Assembly: GCA_022450395.1 (NCBI GenBank)
Contig: JAKUQE010000027.1
Span: 1-41,985, forward strand
Length of the DNA stretch: 41,985 bases
Direction of reading: 5' to 3'
From: Dehalococcoidia bacterium
GTDB lineage: Bacteria > Chloroflexota > Dehalococcoidia > Lucifugimonadales > UBA3495
Of the stretch, positions 17,939 through 26,433 are shown piece by piece (position 1 is the stretch's first letter; the number at the start of each line of letters is the position of its first letter). Position numbers and translations under genes: made by a program. The notes under the pieces were generated by a model. The model was not told the origin of the DNA. It saw nothing but the letters and a program-made list of their open reading frames with translations, and did no database searches.

Positions 17939-17991
17939 GCAATTTGGCCCGTTGCGGGGCCTGGGCATTTCAAGGCGGAGGACCTGTACCT

Positions 17992-18942
17992 ATGGCAGAC
18001 GACAAGCTACACTTCGGCGCCGGTACGGCCCTGGGGGCCGCGGAAACGGCCCGCGAGGCCAGGTGGATGGAGGAGTTGGGCTTCGAGTACTTCGCCGCCG
18101 GCGAGCACTACATGCGCGGTAATCCGCCCGGTCCCACGCACGCCTCGTTACCGCTGCTGGGCGTGGCAGCCGGGGCGACCGATAATATCCGCGTTCTATC
18201 CTCTATCTTGTTGACGCCATTTTACCATCCAACTGTTCTGGCCAAATTGACAAATACACTGGACATCGCGTCGGGCGGACGGCTGACCTTGGGAGTAGGA
18301 GTCGGCGGCGAGTTCCCCGTGGAGTTCGAAGCAGCCGGGCTGAACGTCAAACAAAGGGGACGAATGACCAACGAATGTCTAGAGGTACTTCGCCGCCTTT
18401 GGACCGAAGAGAACGTGTCCTATCAAGGACGGCATTTCCAGTTGGATGACGTAACCGTCATACCACATCCGGCGCAAAAGCCCCATCCACCGATCTGGGT
18501 GTCGGGACGCCGAGAACCCGCCATGCTCCGGGCCGCGAAATTTGGCGACGGCTGGATGCCTTACTTCTACGACCCGGATCGATACCGGTCCAGCGTGGCT
18601 ACTATCACCGGATTCGCCACAGAACAAAATCGGGACCTGACCGATTTCCAGTGGGCCTATTTCCCTTACGTTTCGATATACGACACGGTCAAGGAGGCGG
18701 CGGAAGTGGCCGCGGAAGCCTTAGGCGGCCGCTACCTGTACGGGGGTGGTTTCAGAGACATCGTGGAAAAATACTGCCTACTGGGCCCGGTGGAAAGTTG
18801 CATCACCCGTATCCAGGAATATATCGACGCGGGTGCCCGCCATATCGTATTCAGCGTCGCCTGCCCCAGGGAAGACCGTACCCGGCACTTAGAGACCATC
18901 GCCAAGGAAATCGTCCCGCATTTTAGAGAACGTGGGGTTTGA
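17992..18942 (+). CDS. LLM-class flavin/F420-dependent oxidoreductase
   Basis: 316 residues from the ATG at 17992, with GGAGG about 10 bp upstream; the frame is open further upstream but without a ribosome-binding site. Luciferase-like barrel: EELGFEYFAAGEHYM, HPTVLAKLTNTLDIAS and GRLTLGVGVGGEFP are typical. HPPIWVSG and AAKFGDGWMPYFYDP lie in the cofactor-binding half. It is transcribed divergently from the NDUFA9-like gene behind a palindrome pair, so it is probably regulated on its own. The substrate is unknown. FMN or F420 are both possible, and the cof genes nearby favour F420. Confidence 0.85.
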   Translation: MADDKLHFGAGTALGAAETAREARWMEELGFEYFAAGEHYMRGNPPGPTHASLPLLGVAAGATDNIRVLSSILLTPFYHPTVLAKLTNTLDIASGGRLTLGVGVGGEFPVEFEAAGLNVKQRGRMTNECLEVLRRLWTEENVSYQGRHFQLDDVTVIPHPAQKPHPPIWVSGRREPAMLRAAKFGDGWMPYFYDPDRYRSSVATITGFATEQNRDLTDFQWAYFPYVSIYDTVKEAAEVAAEALGGRYLYGGGFRDIVEKYCLLGPVESCITRIQEYIDAGARHIVFSVACPREDRTRHLETIAKEIVPHFRERGV

Positions 18943-18994
18943 GCAGATTTCTGGGATACACACACCTACACATTGGCTGCTAAGAATTCACTAC

Positions 18995-19026
18995 TTGCTG
19001 TTTTATTTGACTGAATCCGGTATAAT
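18995..19026 (+). promoter_or_regulatory. Putative promoter upstream of the radical SAM gene
   Basis: A perfect TATAAT at 19021-19026 lies about 150 bp before the radical SAM start. The best upstream hexamer, TTGCTG (18995-19000), is 20 bp away, which is longer than usual. Only the -10 is convincing. Confidence 0.35.
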
Positions 19027-19175
19027 ACGGGCGAAGCTGGCACTAGATGCAGCAATTTCGCTTACTGATTCCGCCTGCGGGCCGGCTCAATCAATCATAT
19101 CCGTCAGGTTTTCTTCTTGGGGATTTGAATCTTGACACAGCTGGGCTCAGGTGGTGAGCCTTCGTAGGAGGGACT

Positions 19176-20978
19176 GTGGTAGTAACGTCAAGAATCAAGA
19201 AAGTCGTGCTGTTACAACCGGCGTCTGCCGGTGGAAATTTTGAGTACATCGCCATTCCCCGTCAAGGGATGTTGTTCCTCTCGGGCGCTCTAGCTCAATG
19301 GGAGGGCGAATTCCTGTACGAGCGGGAGATCTGGTTTGAAGACCGGTGCGGTGTAATCGACCCCGATAAAGACCTGGATGGCATTGACATCCTGATGGTG
19401 ACGGCGCTGATCAATGAGGCGCCCCGTGGCTATCAGATCGCCAGGCAGGCCAAACAATATCATCCGGAGATTATTACCATCGGAGGCGGCCCTCAGATGG
19501 GACCGCTTACCGAAGAGGCCTTCGACAACGGCGATTTCGATGTTGTAGTGCAACGGGAGGCCGAGGACATCATCGGCCAACTGTGCGACATACTACTAAC
19601 CCGCAAGCCCGGCGAGCGGGAGGCTTACCTAGACAAAGTGCCCGGCATCAGCTACCTACGAGACGGCCAATTGGTTCAGACTCGCCGGTCTGGCTTGATA
19701 AATCCCGACTTTGTGGAGTTGCCGGACTTCCGCTCCATCAGAGACCTGACGGCGGACAATCCCATGGCCGGCGGCGTGATCGAGACGACCCGGGGCTGCA
19801 CCGAAAAGTGCACCTACTGCCAAGTGATTCAGCAGTTCTTGGGCTATCGGTTGGTGTCCCGGGAAACTGAGATCAAACGTCTGACTCAGATGACGGAAAT
19901 GGCGGCAGACGGATTGATTCACTCCAGGAACGGAAAATTCCAGGTATTTATCTCCGACGATCTGCACCCGCCGCCTTTGAGAGCAGTAAAATACCGCGAC
20001 GAGCGGCTTGCCCGGTTAAAGTCGTGGAAAGACCACACCCAAAACATGTACATGATTTGTCAGGCGCGGGCCGAGATCGGACAGGACCCCGAGCTTGCTA
20101 ACGCCATGCTGGAAGCCAATATCAAAATGGCGTACATCGGCGTGGAGTCTGACAACGCGGAAAACTTGAAACTGGTGAACAAGCGTCAAGAGCCAGGCCA
20201 GATGCATACCGACCTGGTGGCTCTGAACGATATGGGCTTCTCCTTAGTAGCAATGACGATAATCGGTCTTCCCTATGATACGGAAGAAAGCATCATGGCA
20301 TTGGCCGACTGGGTGACTCAGGTCAGCAAGTACCAGACAGTAAACTTCCTCACCCCCCTTCCGGCAACGTCTAACTGGACCGACTTGGTCCCGCTGGACG
20401 AAAACGGCGACCTTCTTGCCGAAGGGCAGATGCGGCCTTATCACCTATATACCGGACGGCAGTTTGTTCATTACGACGAGCGCTGGACCATGGCGAAAAC
20501 CAGGGATCTGTTCGACCAGTATTCGGCCAGGCTGACCCCGGTGGACGACCTGTACCGGCGTATCTTCCGGATCCTCCGGAACTACCGGTTGCGTCTGGCA
20601 TCCACCAGCCGTGACCTGGGAGACAGCATCACCGCCCGGTTGGCGGATGCCAACGATAGCTTAAAGAGTTGGTCGGACCCGGTGTCAATGGCCGGGCGTG
20701 AGTTCGGTGAGAACATTTCCCAACGGGTGGGCGAACTGGCGGAGAAGCTGCGGTCCGTGTCCCAGCCCCTGGCGAACGCACGCCGGGAAGTGGTAGAAAA
20801 CATCGGAGCCGACATCAGCGAATTGGCCGATTCATTGAAGGATCTTTCCGGCCCGGTTAACGCCGGCAGCAGCGAACTTGCGGCGAGTATCTCAGGCCGG
20901 ATCAACGACCTTACCGAAATGCTGAATACCGTGATGTCCGATTCTGGCCGCGGCAGGACCACTACCACAAGCGACTGA
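19176..20978 (+). CDS. B12-binding-domain radical SAM protein with repeat tail
   Basis: 600 residues; GTG with AGGAGG just upstream. Residues 1-150 look like the cobalamin-binding (B12) Rossmann domain, with HPEIITIGGGPQ, but the DxHxxG cobalamin-ligand motif is absent, as in several members of this class. The radical SAM core has C208, C212, C215 (TTRGCTEKCTYC) and GVESDN and IIGLPYDTEE further on. Residues 475-586 hold four 29-residue repeats: I485/514/543/572, L496/525/554/583 and P502/531/560 keep exact spacing. They look like amphipathic helices. The next gene, 140 bp downstream, is a FabF, which hints at a lipid or acyl substrate. Neither reaction nor substrate can be assigned. Confidence 0.8.
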   Translation: MVVTSRIKKVVLLQPASAGGNFEYIAIPRQGMLFLSGALAQWEGEFLYEREIWFEDRCGVIDPDKDLDGIDILMVTALINEAPRGYQIARQAKQYHPEIITIGGGPQMGPLTEEAFDNGDFDVVVQREAEDIIGQLCDILLTRKPGEREAYLDKVPGISYLRDGQLVQTRRSGLINPDFVELPDFRSIRDLTADNPMAGGVIETTRGCTEKCTYCQVIQQFLGYRLVSRETEIKRLTQMTEMAADGLIHSRNGKFQVFISDDLHPPPLRAVKYRDERLARLKSWKDHTQNMYMICQARAEIGQDPELANAMLEANIKMAYIGVESDNAENLKLVNKRQEPGQMHTDLVALNDMGFSLVAMTIIGLPYDTEESIMALADWVTQVSKYQTVNFLTPLPATSNWTDLVPLDENGDLLAEGQMRPYHLYTGRQFVHYDERWTMAKTRDLFDQYSARLTPVDDLYRRIFRILRNYRLRLASTSRDLGDSITARLADANDSLKSWSDPVSMAGREFGENISQRVGELAEKLRSVSQPLANARREVVENIGADISELADSLKDLSGPVNAGSSELAASISGRINDLTEMLNTVMSDSGRGRTTTTSD

Positions 20979-21118
20979 CTTAGACCGGGCTCCGGGATCA
21001 CCTGAAACCACCGGCGGCACCGATGCTGAAGTGTTAGGGGAGAGGCGGCTGTGACAGTTCATGTGTTCCTGATGGTTCCCTTTACGTGGCTGGCGTTAGA
21101 TTATCTACCTGGATTGAA

Positions 21119-22372
21119 ATGAACGAACTTCGCCGTGTATTTATTACCGGCCTCGGCGTCGTAAGCTCCTTGGGTCTTGACGTGTCCACCACCTGGGACA
21201 ATCTGGTGGCTGGACACTCTGGCATTGACACCATCACGGCCTTCGACGCCGAAGCTTTCGATACTCACTTCGCCGGTGAGGTGAAAGGGTTCGACGCCCA
21301 GAACTACCTGGACCGCAAAGAAGCCCGCCGCATGGACCGATTTGCCCAGTTGGCTGCCGTGGCCGCGAAAGAAGCCTGCCAACAGGCTCATCTGGACCCC
21401 AAAGATGGGGATCCCTATCGGGTGGGCGTCATCATCGGCAGCGGAATCGGCGGCATAATTACGCTATCACAGCAATTTGAGGTATTGAGCGCGCGAGGTC
21501 CGAGACGGGTGAGCCCATTTTTGATCCCCATGATGCTGGCCGACATGGCTTCGGCCCAGGTTTCCATGGTTACCGGGGCAATGGGCGCCAACTACTGCCT
21601 AGTCTCCTCCTGCTCCAGCGGCGCCGATGCTTTAGGGCAAGCCTGGGAGATGATTCGCCGCGGCCAAGAGGACGTGATGCTGGCCGGCGGTAGCGAGGCG
21701 CCGATATTTCCTATCGCCGTCGCCGGATTCAATTCCATGCGCGCCTTGTCGCGGTTCAACGAGAACCCTCAGAAGGCGAGCCGCCCGTTCGACGCCGCCC
21801 GGGATGGGTTTGTGATTGCTGAAGGGGCTGCGGTACTGGTTCTGGAAAGCCAGCAGAGCGCCGAAGCGCGCGGGGTCACGCCACTGGCAGAATTGCTGGG
21901 ATACGGCGCCACTTCCGACGCTCACCACCTAACCGAGCCCGGACCCAGCGGGCAGAGCGCCGCCAAAGCCATCGAGTTGGCTTTGAAAGCCTCAGACGTC
22001 AAACCGTCGGACTTGGATTACCTAAACGCCCACGGCACGTCTACGCCATTGAATGACCGCTCGGAAACGAAAGCCGTAAAGTTAGCTCTGGGAGAGTACG
22101 CTTACCGAGTGCCCATGAGTTCCACCAAATCAATGACCGGCCATCTTCTTGGAGCAGGCGGTGCCTTAGAGGCGACATTCTGCATCATGGCGATAAATAA
22201 CGGGATCGTTCCACCGACCATCAATCTGGAGACTCCGGACCCCGATTGCGATCTCGACTACACTCCCAACAAAGCCAAACATAAGCAGATCGACGTGGCC
22301 ATGAGCAACTCATTCGGCTTCGGCGGGCACAACTCCGTGCTGGTGTTCGCCAACACCGGCCACAGAGACTAA
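21119..22372 (+). CDS. fabF: 3-oxoacyl-ACP synthase II (FabF), copy 2
   Basis: 417 residues from the ATG at 21119. An in-frame GTG 33 bp upstream has no ribosome-binding site and adds an unconserved tail. A KAS II-type condensing enzyme: VFITGLGVVSSLG at the start, Cys165 in VSSCSSGADALG, histidines in HGTSTPLND and KSMTGHLLGAGGA, and the ending NSFGFGGHNSVLVF. The nucleophile context VSSCSSG departs from the usual TACASS/TACATG. It is downstream of the radical SAM gene on the same strand and ends 8 bp from the convergent lgt. It may be a housekeeping elongation enzyme or a dedicated partner of the radical SAM protein. Confidence 0.93.
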   Translation: MNELRRVFITGLGVVSSLGLDVSTTWDNLVAGHSGIDTITAFDAEAFDTHFAGEVKGFDAQNYLDRKEARRMDRFAQLAAVAAKEACQQAHLDPKDGDPYRVGVIIGSGIGGIITLSQQFEVLSARGPRRVSPFLIPMMLADMASAQVSMVTGAMGANYCLVSSCSSGADALGQAWEMIRRGQEDVMLAGGSEAPIFPIAVAGFNSMRALSRFNENPQKASRPFDAARDGFVIAEGAAVLVLESQQSAEARGVTPLAELLGYGATSDAHHLTEPGPSGQSAAKAIELALKASDVKPSDLDYLNAHGTSTPLNDRSETKAVKLALGEYAYRVPMSSTKSMTGHLLGAGGALEATFCIMAINNGIVPPTINLETPDPDCDLDYTPNKAKHKQIDVAMSNSFGFGGHNSVLVFANTGHRD

Positions 22373-22380
22373 CGCCAAGC

Positions 22381-23295
22381 TTATCTAGCCCGCCTTTGTC
22401 CCCGCCTCCCACTTTCCGCATCTTGAGTTGGCTTCACGAACTGGGCTTTGAACACCACTAAGGGTATCGCTACCGCCATCACGATCAGGGCGATGATCTG
22501 CGCCTGATTCAACACGTCGAAGTAGGGTATCTGCTCGATGCGAAGGAAGCTCAAGAAGAACCTGCCCATCGAATAAAGGCCCCCGTACAACACGAAGTAC
22601 ATCCCGTGGGGACGCAACCGGTTGCGCAGCGGCCAGATAGCAGCCAACAATAGAAGATCGAAGATCAACTCATACGCCACCGCCGGATGGGAGGCCGGCT
22701 GTTGGTAGCCCGGGCTGGACGGGTTGGTGTAAATGAACCCCCAGGCCAGGTCGGTGGCTTTGGCGAAATGCTCCCCGTTAATAATGTCCCCAACTCTGCC
22801 GATGGCCATGGATATCAGCAACGCCGGTGTGGTGATATCGACCATTAAACCGATCGGCGGCAGTGGAGCTTTGTTCGGTTTCCCCAGGAAAGGCAGCACT
22901 TTGTATAGCGAACCCCACATCGCCAAAAATCGGTCCGAGTTTCGGATAATGACATACAATGCGCCGCCGGCGAATCCGCCTAATATGCCGCCATAGATCG
23001 CGATGCCCCCCTGCCAAACGTACAACAGCCTGATCGGGTCGTCCTGGTACATCAGACCCCAGAAGTCGATTATGTGGACGATTCGCGCCCCCAGGATCCC
23101 ACCGATAATCGCCCAAACCGAGATCGAGTATATGGCATCGGCCGACAGACCCTGCTTGGTGCCCCAACGGACCGCCAGATACACCGACGTGGCCACGGCC
23201 ACAAAGGTGAAAAATCCGTGCCAGGCCAGAATAAATGGGCCGAATTCGAAGATGTTGGGACCGAATGGGATGGAAATGGCGGCAAGGGTATACAT
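22381..23295 (-). CDS. lgt: Prolipoprotein diacylglyceryl transferase Lgt
   Basis: 304 residues. An integral membrane enzyme that adds diacylglycerol from phosphatidylglycerol to the lipobox cysteine of prolipoproteins. About seven hydrophobic segments are visible. Family motifs: YVWQGGIAIYGGILGG, the signature GRVGDIINGEHF, HPAVAYELIFDLLL and the C-terminal YSMGRFFLSFLR. The C-terminus is Arg-rich and cytosolic in character. The gene is transcribed toward fabF copy 2 with only 8 bp between, and follows ispE by 34 bp. The presence of lgt implies lipoproteins and a conventional export system. Confidence 0.94.
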   Translation of the reverse strand: MYTLAAISIPFGPNIFEFGPFILAWHGFFTFVAVATSVYLAVRWGTKQGLSADAIYSISVWAIIGGILGARIVHIIDFWGLMYQDDPIRLLYVWQGGIAIYGGILGGFAGGALYVIIRNSDRFLAMWGSLYKVLPFLGKPNKAPLPPIGLMVDITTPALLISMAIGRVGDIINGEHFAKATDLAWGFIYTNPSSPGYQQPASHPAVAYELIFDLLLLAAIWPLRNRLRPHGMYFVLYGGLYSMGRFFLSFLRIEQIPYFDVLNQAQIIALIVMAVAIPLVVFKAQFVKPTQDAESGRRGQRRAR

Positions 23296-23329
23296 GTTCT
23301 AGCTCGCTATAATCTTAGGATTGATAGTT

Positions 23330-24196
23330 TCAGTCGGATACTCCCGGCGCCGAGCCGGGCGAGATCGTGTGTACAAGGTATACCCGAGCACTAGAATGTT
23401 GCAAGGCGTGGGACACCCTCTGAAATTCATCTTCACTGGAAGGAAGGAAATACAACGCTGGGCCCGCGCCCGACAAGTGGACTTCCGCACCGGTTGCCGA
23501 CTCGACCCGCAGGCGTAGTTCGTCCAACTCCGGAAACTCCTGGAAGGCCACTTGTTCGAAAACGTTATATTGCATATCTGCTACGAATTCGTCACCCTCC
23601 AGGATCTCTTCAAGCCGGCTGGTCCGCTCCCCGTCACTGTAATGCCCGGGCGTTAGACGTGAAAACATTCTCGATGTCTTGTCCGGAAACGTCGCGGTTG
23701 GACAGATCAGTGTCACCGGGACCGATGGCAAAGGATGAATCGGAGTGACCAATTCCCCCCGGCCGGCCGCGGATGCAGTTCCAGCGGCCAAAAAAAAGGC
23801 CACGTCGGAACCCAGACTCGCCGCTATCCCCGACAGTTCCAGAATGGACAAGTTAAGCTGCCAGAGTTGATTCAGCGCTATCAGCGTGGCCGCCGCGTCG
23901 CTGCTTCCTCCTCCCAAACCCATCGCCACCGGAATATGTTTCTCCAGATTGATATGCGCTCGGGGTTGTATGTCGCGGCTCTTGGCCAGGCTAACGGCGG
24001 CTTGCCAAACAAGGTTAGCTTCGCCGTTGAGGGAAGGGTCGTCGCATTGAAGATGAAGGCCCGATGCCGGATGGAAAGTAAGGCGATCGGCCAAGTCGAT
24101 GGTTTGGAGCACTGTCCTGACTTCATGGAACCCGTCGGACCGCCGGCCCAGAACCTCCAAGACGAGGTTCAGCTTAGCGTAAGCCGGAACTTCCAC
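23330..24196 (-). CDS. ispE: 4-diphosphocytidyl-2-C-methyl-D-erythritol kinase IspE
   Basis: 288 residues from the GTG at 24196. That start lies 2 bp after the rsmA stop and gives the family N-terminus VEVPAYAKLNLVLEV; an in-frame GTG 54 bp upstream is inside rsmA and less likely. A GHMP kinase that phosphorylates CDP-ME in the MEP isoprenoid pathway. The ATP-binding motif PVAMGLGGGSSDAAA is in the first third. The C-terminal motif VHLSGAGPALYF is present. Overlap with rsmA suggests cotranscription. The ispE-rsmA pairing is common in bacteria. Confidence 0.94.
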   Translation of the reverse strand: MEVPAYAKLNLVLEVLGRRSDGFHEVRTVLQTIDLADRLTFHPASGLHLQCDDPSLNGEANLVWQAAVSLAKSRDIQPRAHINLEKHIPVAMGLGGGSSDAAATLIALNQLWQLNLSILELSGIAASLGSDVAFFLAAGTASAAGRGELVTPIHPLPSVPVTLICPTATFPDKTSRMFSRLTPGHYSDGERTSRLEEILEGDEFVADMQYNVFEQVAFQEFPELDELRLRVESATGAEVHLSGAGPALYFLPSSEDEFQRVSHALQHSSARVYLVHTISPGSAPGVSD

Positions 24197-24198
24197 GA

Positions 24199-25113
24199 CT
24201 ATACCGCTCCCCGGATCCGCTCCTCCCAGCCTCTGTAGATCAACCCCCACTCGTCCAGGGTCAAAGTCTCGGCCCGCCGGCGGCCGTCCAACTCCAAGTC
24301 CTCCAATAGTTCTCCAACTGCCGTGGGATGAACGCCCAAACCGTGACTCAAGGAATTTCGCAGTTGTTTCCGCTTGGCGGAGAATCCGGCGCGAACTACT
24401 TGAAAGAAGGCTGATTCATCGGCTACAGCCACCGCGGGCTGAGACCTAACGTCCAGCCGTACTACCGATGAATTCACCGACGGAGGCGGACGAAAAGATC
24501 GGGGAGGGACGTGGCACACGAGGGAGGGTCGAGCATAGTACTGGGTTGCGACTGATAAGATGCTCATTCCACCGGGTTTCGCCAGCATGGAGCGCGCAAC
24601 TTCTTGCTGGACCATCACCACCAGCAACTCCGGTTTTGGCGCCGCCTCAAGTAGCCGGCGGACTATCGGGTTGGCGGCGTAGTAAGGGAGATTGGCCGTC
24701 ACTTTGTAGGGCTTGTCCCCGCCCACCAAAGGGACCAGATCTATCGTCCGGGCGTCGCCGTGGACTACTTCCAGGTTAGGGGGATGGTCAAGACGCGCCG
24801 GCAATTCAGCGGCCAGCACGCGGTCCATCTCCACCGCCACCACCCGGCCGGCCCGCTGAACTAACCGCCGCGTCAACACACCCCGTCCGGGTCCGATCTC
24901 CAATACCTGGTCTTCGGGAACAAGCTCCGCCGCGGCGACGATTCGGTTGAGGATCCGGGAGTCGGTCAGGAAGTGCTGGCCAAGGGCCTTGCGGTGTCGT
25001 GCCCTGGATGGCCTGGTGGTGGAGTCATTGTCCCAGGTCTGATCGATGGCATCTAGCGCGGGACCGTCATCATCTTGGTTAGAGACCGCGCACCTCTCTT
25101 CGACGCTGGCCAC
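24199..25113 (-). CDS. rsmA: 16S rRNA dimethyladenosine transferase RsmA (KsgA)
   Basis: 304 residues. It dimethylates the two adjacent adenosines of the 16S rRNA 3' helix. Conserved start KALGQHFLTD (about 43-52), SAM site VLEIGPGRGVLTRRL, and catalytic motif IV NLPYYAANP are clear. The N-terminus has an odd hydrophilic extension of about 40 residues. No ATG, GTG or TTG occurs in frame between 25112 and the conserved region, so the only standard start is the GTG at 25113. That codon lies within the 3' part of the SRP RNA, so the first 11 codons overlap an RNA gene. The start is therefore uncertain (a non-standard start at an ATC is possible), but the protein identity is not. Confidence 0.92.
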   Translation of the reverse strand: MASVEERCAVSNQDDDGPALDAIDQTWDNDSTTRPSRARHRKALGQHFLTDSRILNRIVAAAELVPEDQVLEIGPGRGVLTRRLVQRAGRVVAVEMDRVLAAELPARLDHPPNLEVVHGDARTIDLVPLVGGDKPYKVTANLPYYAANPIVRRLLEAAPKPELLVVMVQQEVARSMLAKPGGMSILSVATQYYARPSLVCHVPPRSFRPPPSVNSSVVRLDVRSQPAVAVADESAFFQVVRAGFSAKRKQLRNSLSHGLGVHPTAVGELLEDLELDGRRRAETLTLDEWGLIYRGWEERIRGAV

Positions 25114-25350
25114 TAGGCATGTTCCGGCAGGTGACTCGGGTCAGGCGCTCCCACGGCACCCGCAGAGCACTGTTTACCGTTGCTCCTTCCGGCCTGGCGG
25201 AGTTCGCAGGTCTGCGCCGCGTGGGACCCAACCTTCAACATCATCTATCCGAAATATTGGCCTAATGGTCATGCCTGGGAGAGGCATTCAACCCCGCTAT
25301 AGCGGATTGCGGGTACAAGGCACCGCTAACTCCCCGTCTAGCGCGGTCTC
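25082..25350 (-). ncRNA. ffs: Signal recognition particle RNA, large bacterial type
   Basis: About 269 nt on the minus strand. The S-domain core GCCAGGCCGGAAGGAGCAAC (near 25200-25180) is the SRP54-binding loop region. Upstream lies the Alu-domain block GCTAGACGGGGAGTTAGCGG, then CCCGCAATCCGCTATAGCGG, as in the Bacillus-type scRNA. The ends pair: 5' GACCGCGC (25348-25341) with 3' GCGCGGTC (25091-25084), 8 bp. GATGTTGAAGGTTGGGTCCC also matches the family. The 5' end falls about 7 bp after the -10 box of a TTGACA promoter. The end positions come from this pairing and may be off by a few bases. The 3' end overlaps the rsmA start. Confidence 0.92.
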
Positions 25351-25356
25351 GCTATA

Positions 25357-25385
25357 ATGTTAGGCTAGCCCTAGCATCGTGTCAA
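25357..25385 (-). promoter_or_regulatory. Promoter of the SRP RNA gene
   Basis: On the minus strand a perfect TTGACA (25385-25380), a 17-bp spacer and TAACAT (25362-25357). The expected start, about 7 bp on, coincides with the 5' end of the SRP RNA inferred independently from helix pairing. It probably also drives rsmA-ispE by read-through. Confidence 0.75.
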
Positions 25386-25507
25386 ACACAAATATAGCGC
25401 TGATTGTGGAAAAGTGCGTGGTTTAGCCTTGTCCAGCCAAACCCAGGCCGGTTGCGTTGTCCCTTACCTAGCCCGGTGTTAGAATTAGCCCGCTCCAGGA
25501 GCGCGAC

Positions 25508-26374
25508 ATGAAAGTTAGGACCGCCGTTATTCCCGCCGCTGGATTGGGCACCAGGTTCCTGCCGGTAACCAAGTTGGTGCCCAAGGAACTCCTGCCCATT
25601 CTGGACAAGCCGATGCTTCAGTACGTGGTCGAAGAGGCTGCGGAGGCCGGGATAGAACGGGTCATCGTCGTCACCTCCAGAGGCAAGGAATCCATCGCCG
25701 CCTACTTCCAAGCGATGCCGGATCTGGAGGAGCGTCTGGCCGATTCCGGCGCCACCGCTTTGGCGGCGAAGGTTAGGGCCGCTGCGGAAATAGCCCAGGT
25801 GTCTTTTGTAATCCAGGAACAGCCATTGGGTTTAGGGCATGCCGTCTTGACCGCGGAAGAAGCGGTGGCCGGAGAGCCTTTCGTTGTAATACTGCCCGAT
25901 GACATCATCGCGCATAGCCCCGGCGTCGTCGCACAGATGCTGGTGGTGCACGAAAACACCGGGGGCGGCGTCGTGGCCGTCGAGCCGATGCCATGGGAAC
26001 GGGTCCATAACTATGGAGTGGTGGACGCGACTCCCGTGGACGACCGCGTTCATCAGATCCATGGGCTTGTGGAAAAACCCTCCCGCCGAGAAGCCCCTTC
26101 CAACCTAACCATCGTCGGACGCTATATTTTGCCCCCGGAGATCTTCGATGATTTAAGACGGACTCCCCCGGGAACCAACGGCGAGATTCAGTTGACCGAC
26201 GCCCTCGTGCTCCTATTGGAGCATCACGAACTTTACGCTTATGAGTTTTTGGGTACGCGCTATGACGGAGGAACACCCTTGGGCCTATTGCGGGCGTCGT
26301 TGGAGTTTGGTCTGGCGCGGGAAGACACCCGCCAGGAAGTCCTGGCACTGTTGAAGACGCTGCAGCCGGAGTGA
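25508..26374 (+). CDS. galU: UTP-glucose-1-phosphate uridylyltransferase
   Basis: 288 residues; ATG with AGGAG upstream. It makes UDP-glucose from glucose-1-phosphate and UTP for polysaccharide and glycolipid synthesis. The nucleotidyltransferase motif AAGLGTRFLPVTK (10-22) with PKELLPILDKP, then VILPDDI (metal-binding Asp) and GLVEKP, are typical of GalU. The C-terminal IQLTDAL is also conserved. Length is normal. It is transcribed away from the SRP RNA. A GC-rich hairpin with a short T-run follows its stop codon. Confidence 0.95.
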   Translation: MKVRTAVIPAAGLGTRFLPVTKLVPKELLPILDKPMLQYVVEEAAEAGIERVIVVTSRGKESIAAYFQAMPDLEERLADSGATALAAKVRAAAEIAQVSFVIQEQPLGLGHAVLTAEEAVAGEPFVVILPDDIIAHSPGVVAQMLVVHENTGGGVVAVEPMPWERVHNYGVVDATPVDDRVHQIHGLVEKPSRREAPSNLTIVGRYILPPEIFDDLRRTPPGTNGEIQLTDALVLLLEHHELYAYEFLGTRYDGGTPLGLLRASLEFGLAREDTRQEVLALLKTLQPE

Positions 26375-26378
26375 CCCA

Positions 26379-26400
26379 GCCCAAAGGCCGGGCGCTTTTT
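26379..26400 (+). terminator. Weak terminator-like hairpin after galU
   Basis: GCCC (26379-26382), a 7-nt loop, GGGC (26390-26393), then GCTTTTT. The stem is only 4 bp, so this is at best an inefficient terminator or pause site. Confidence 0.3.
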
Positions 26401-26433
26401 CGATGCCGGAGAGCTCAGATCACGGGGGGAATA

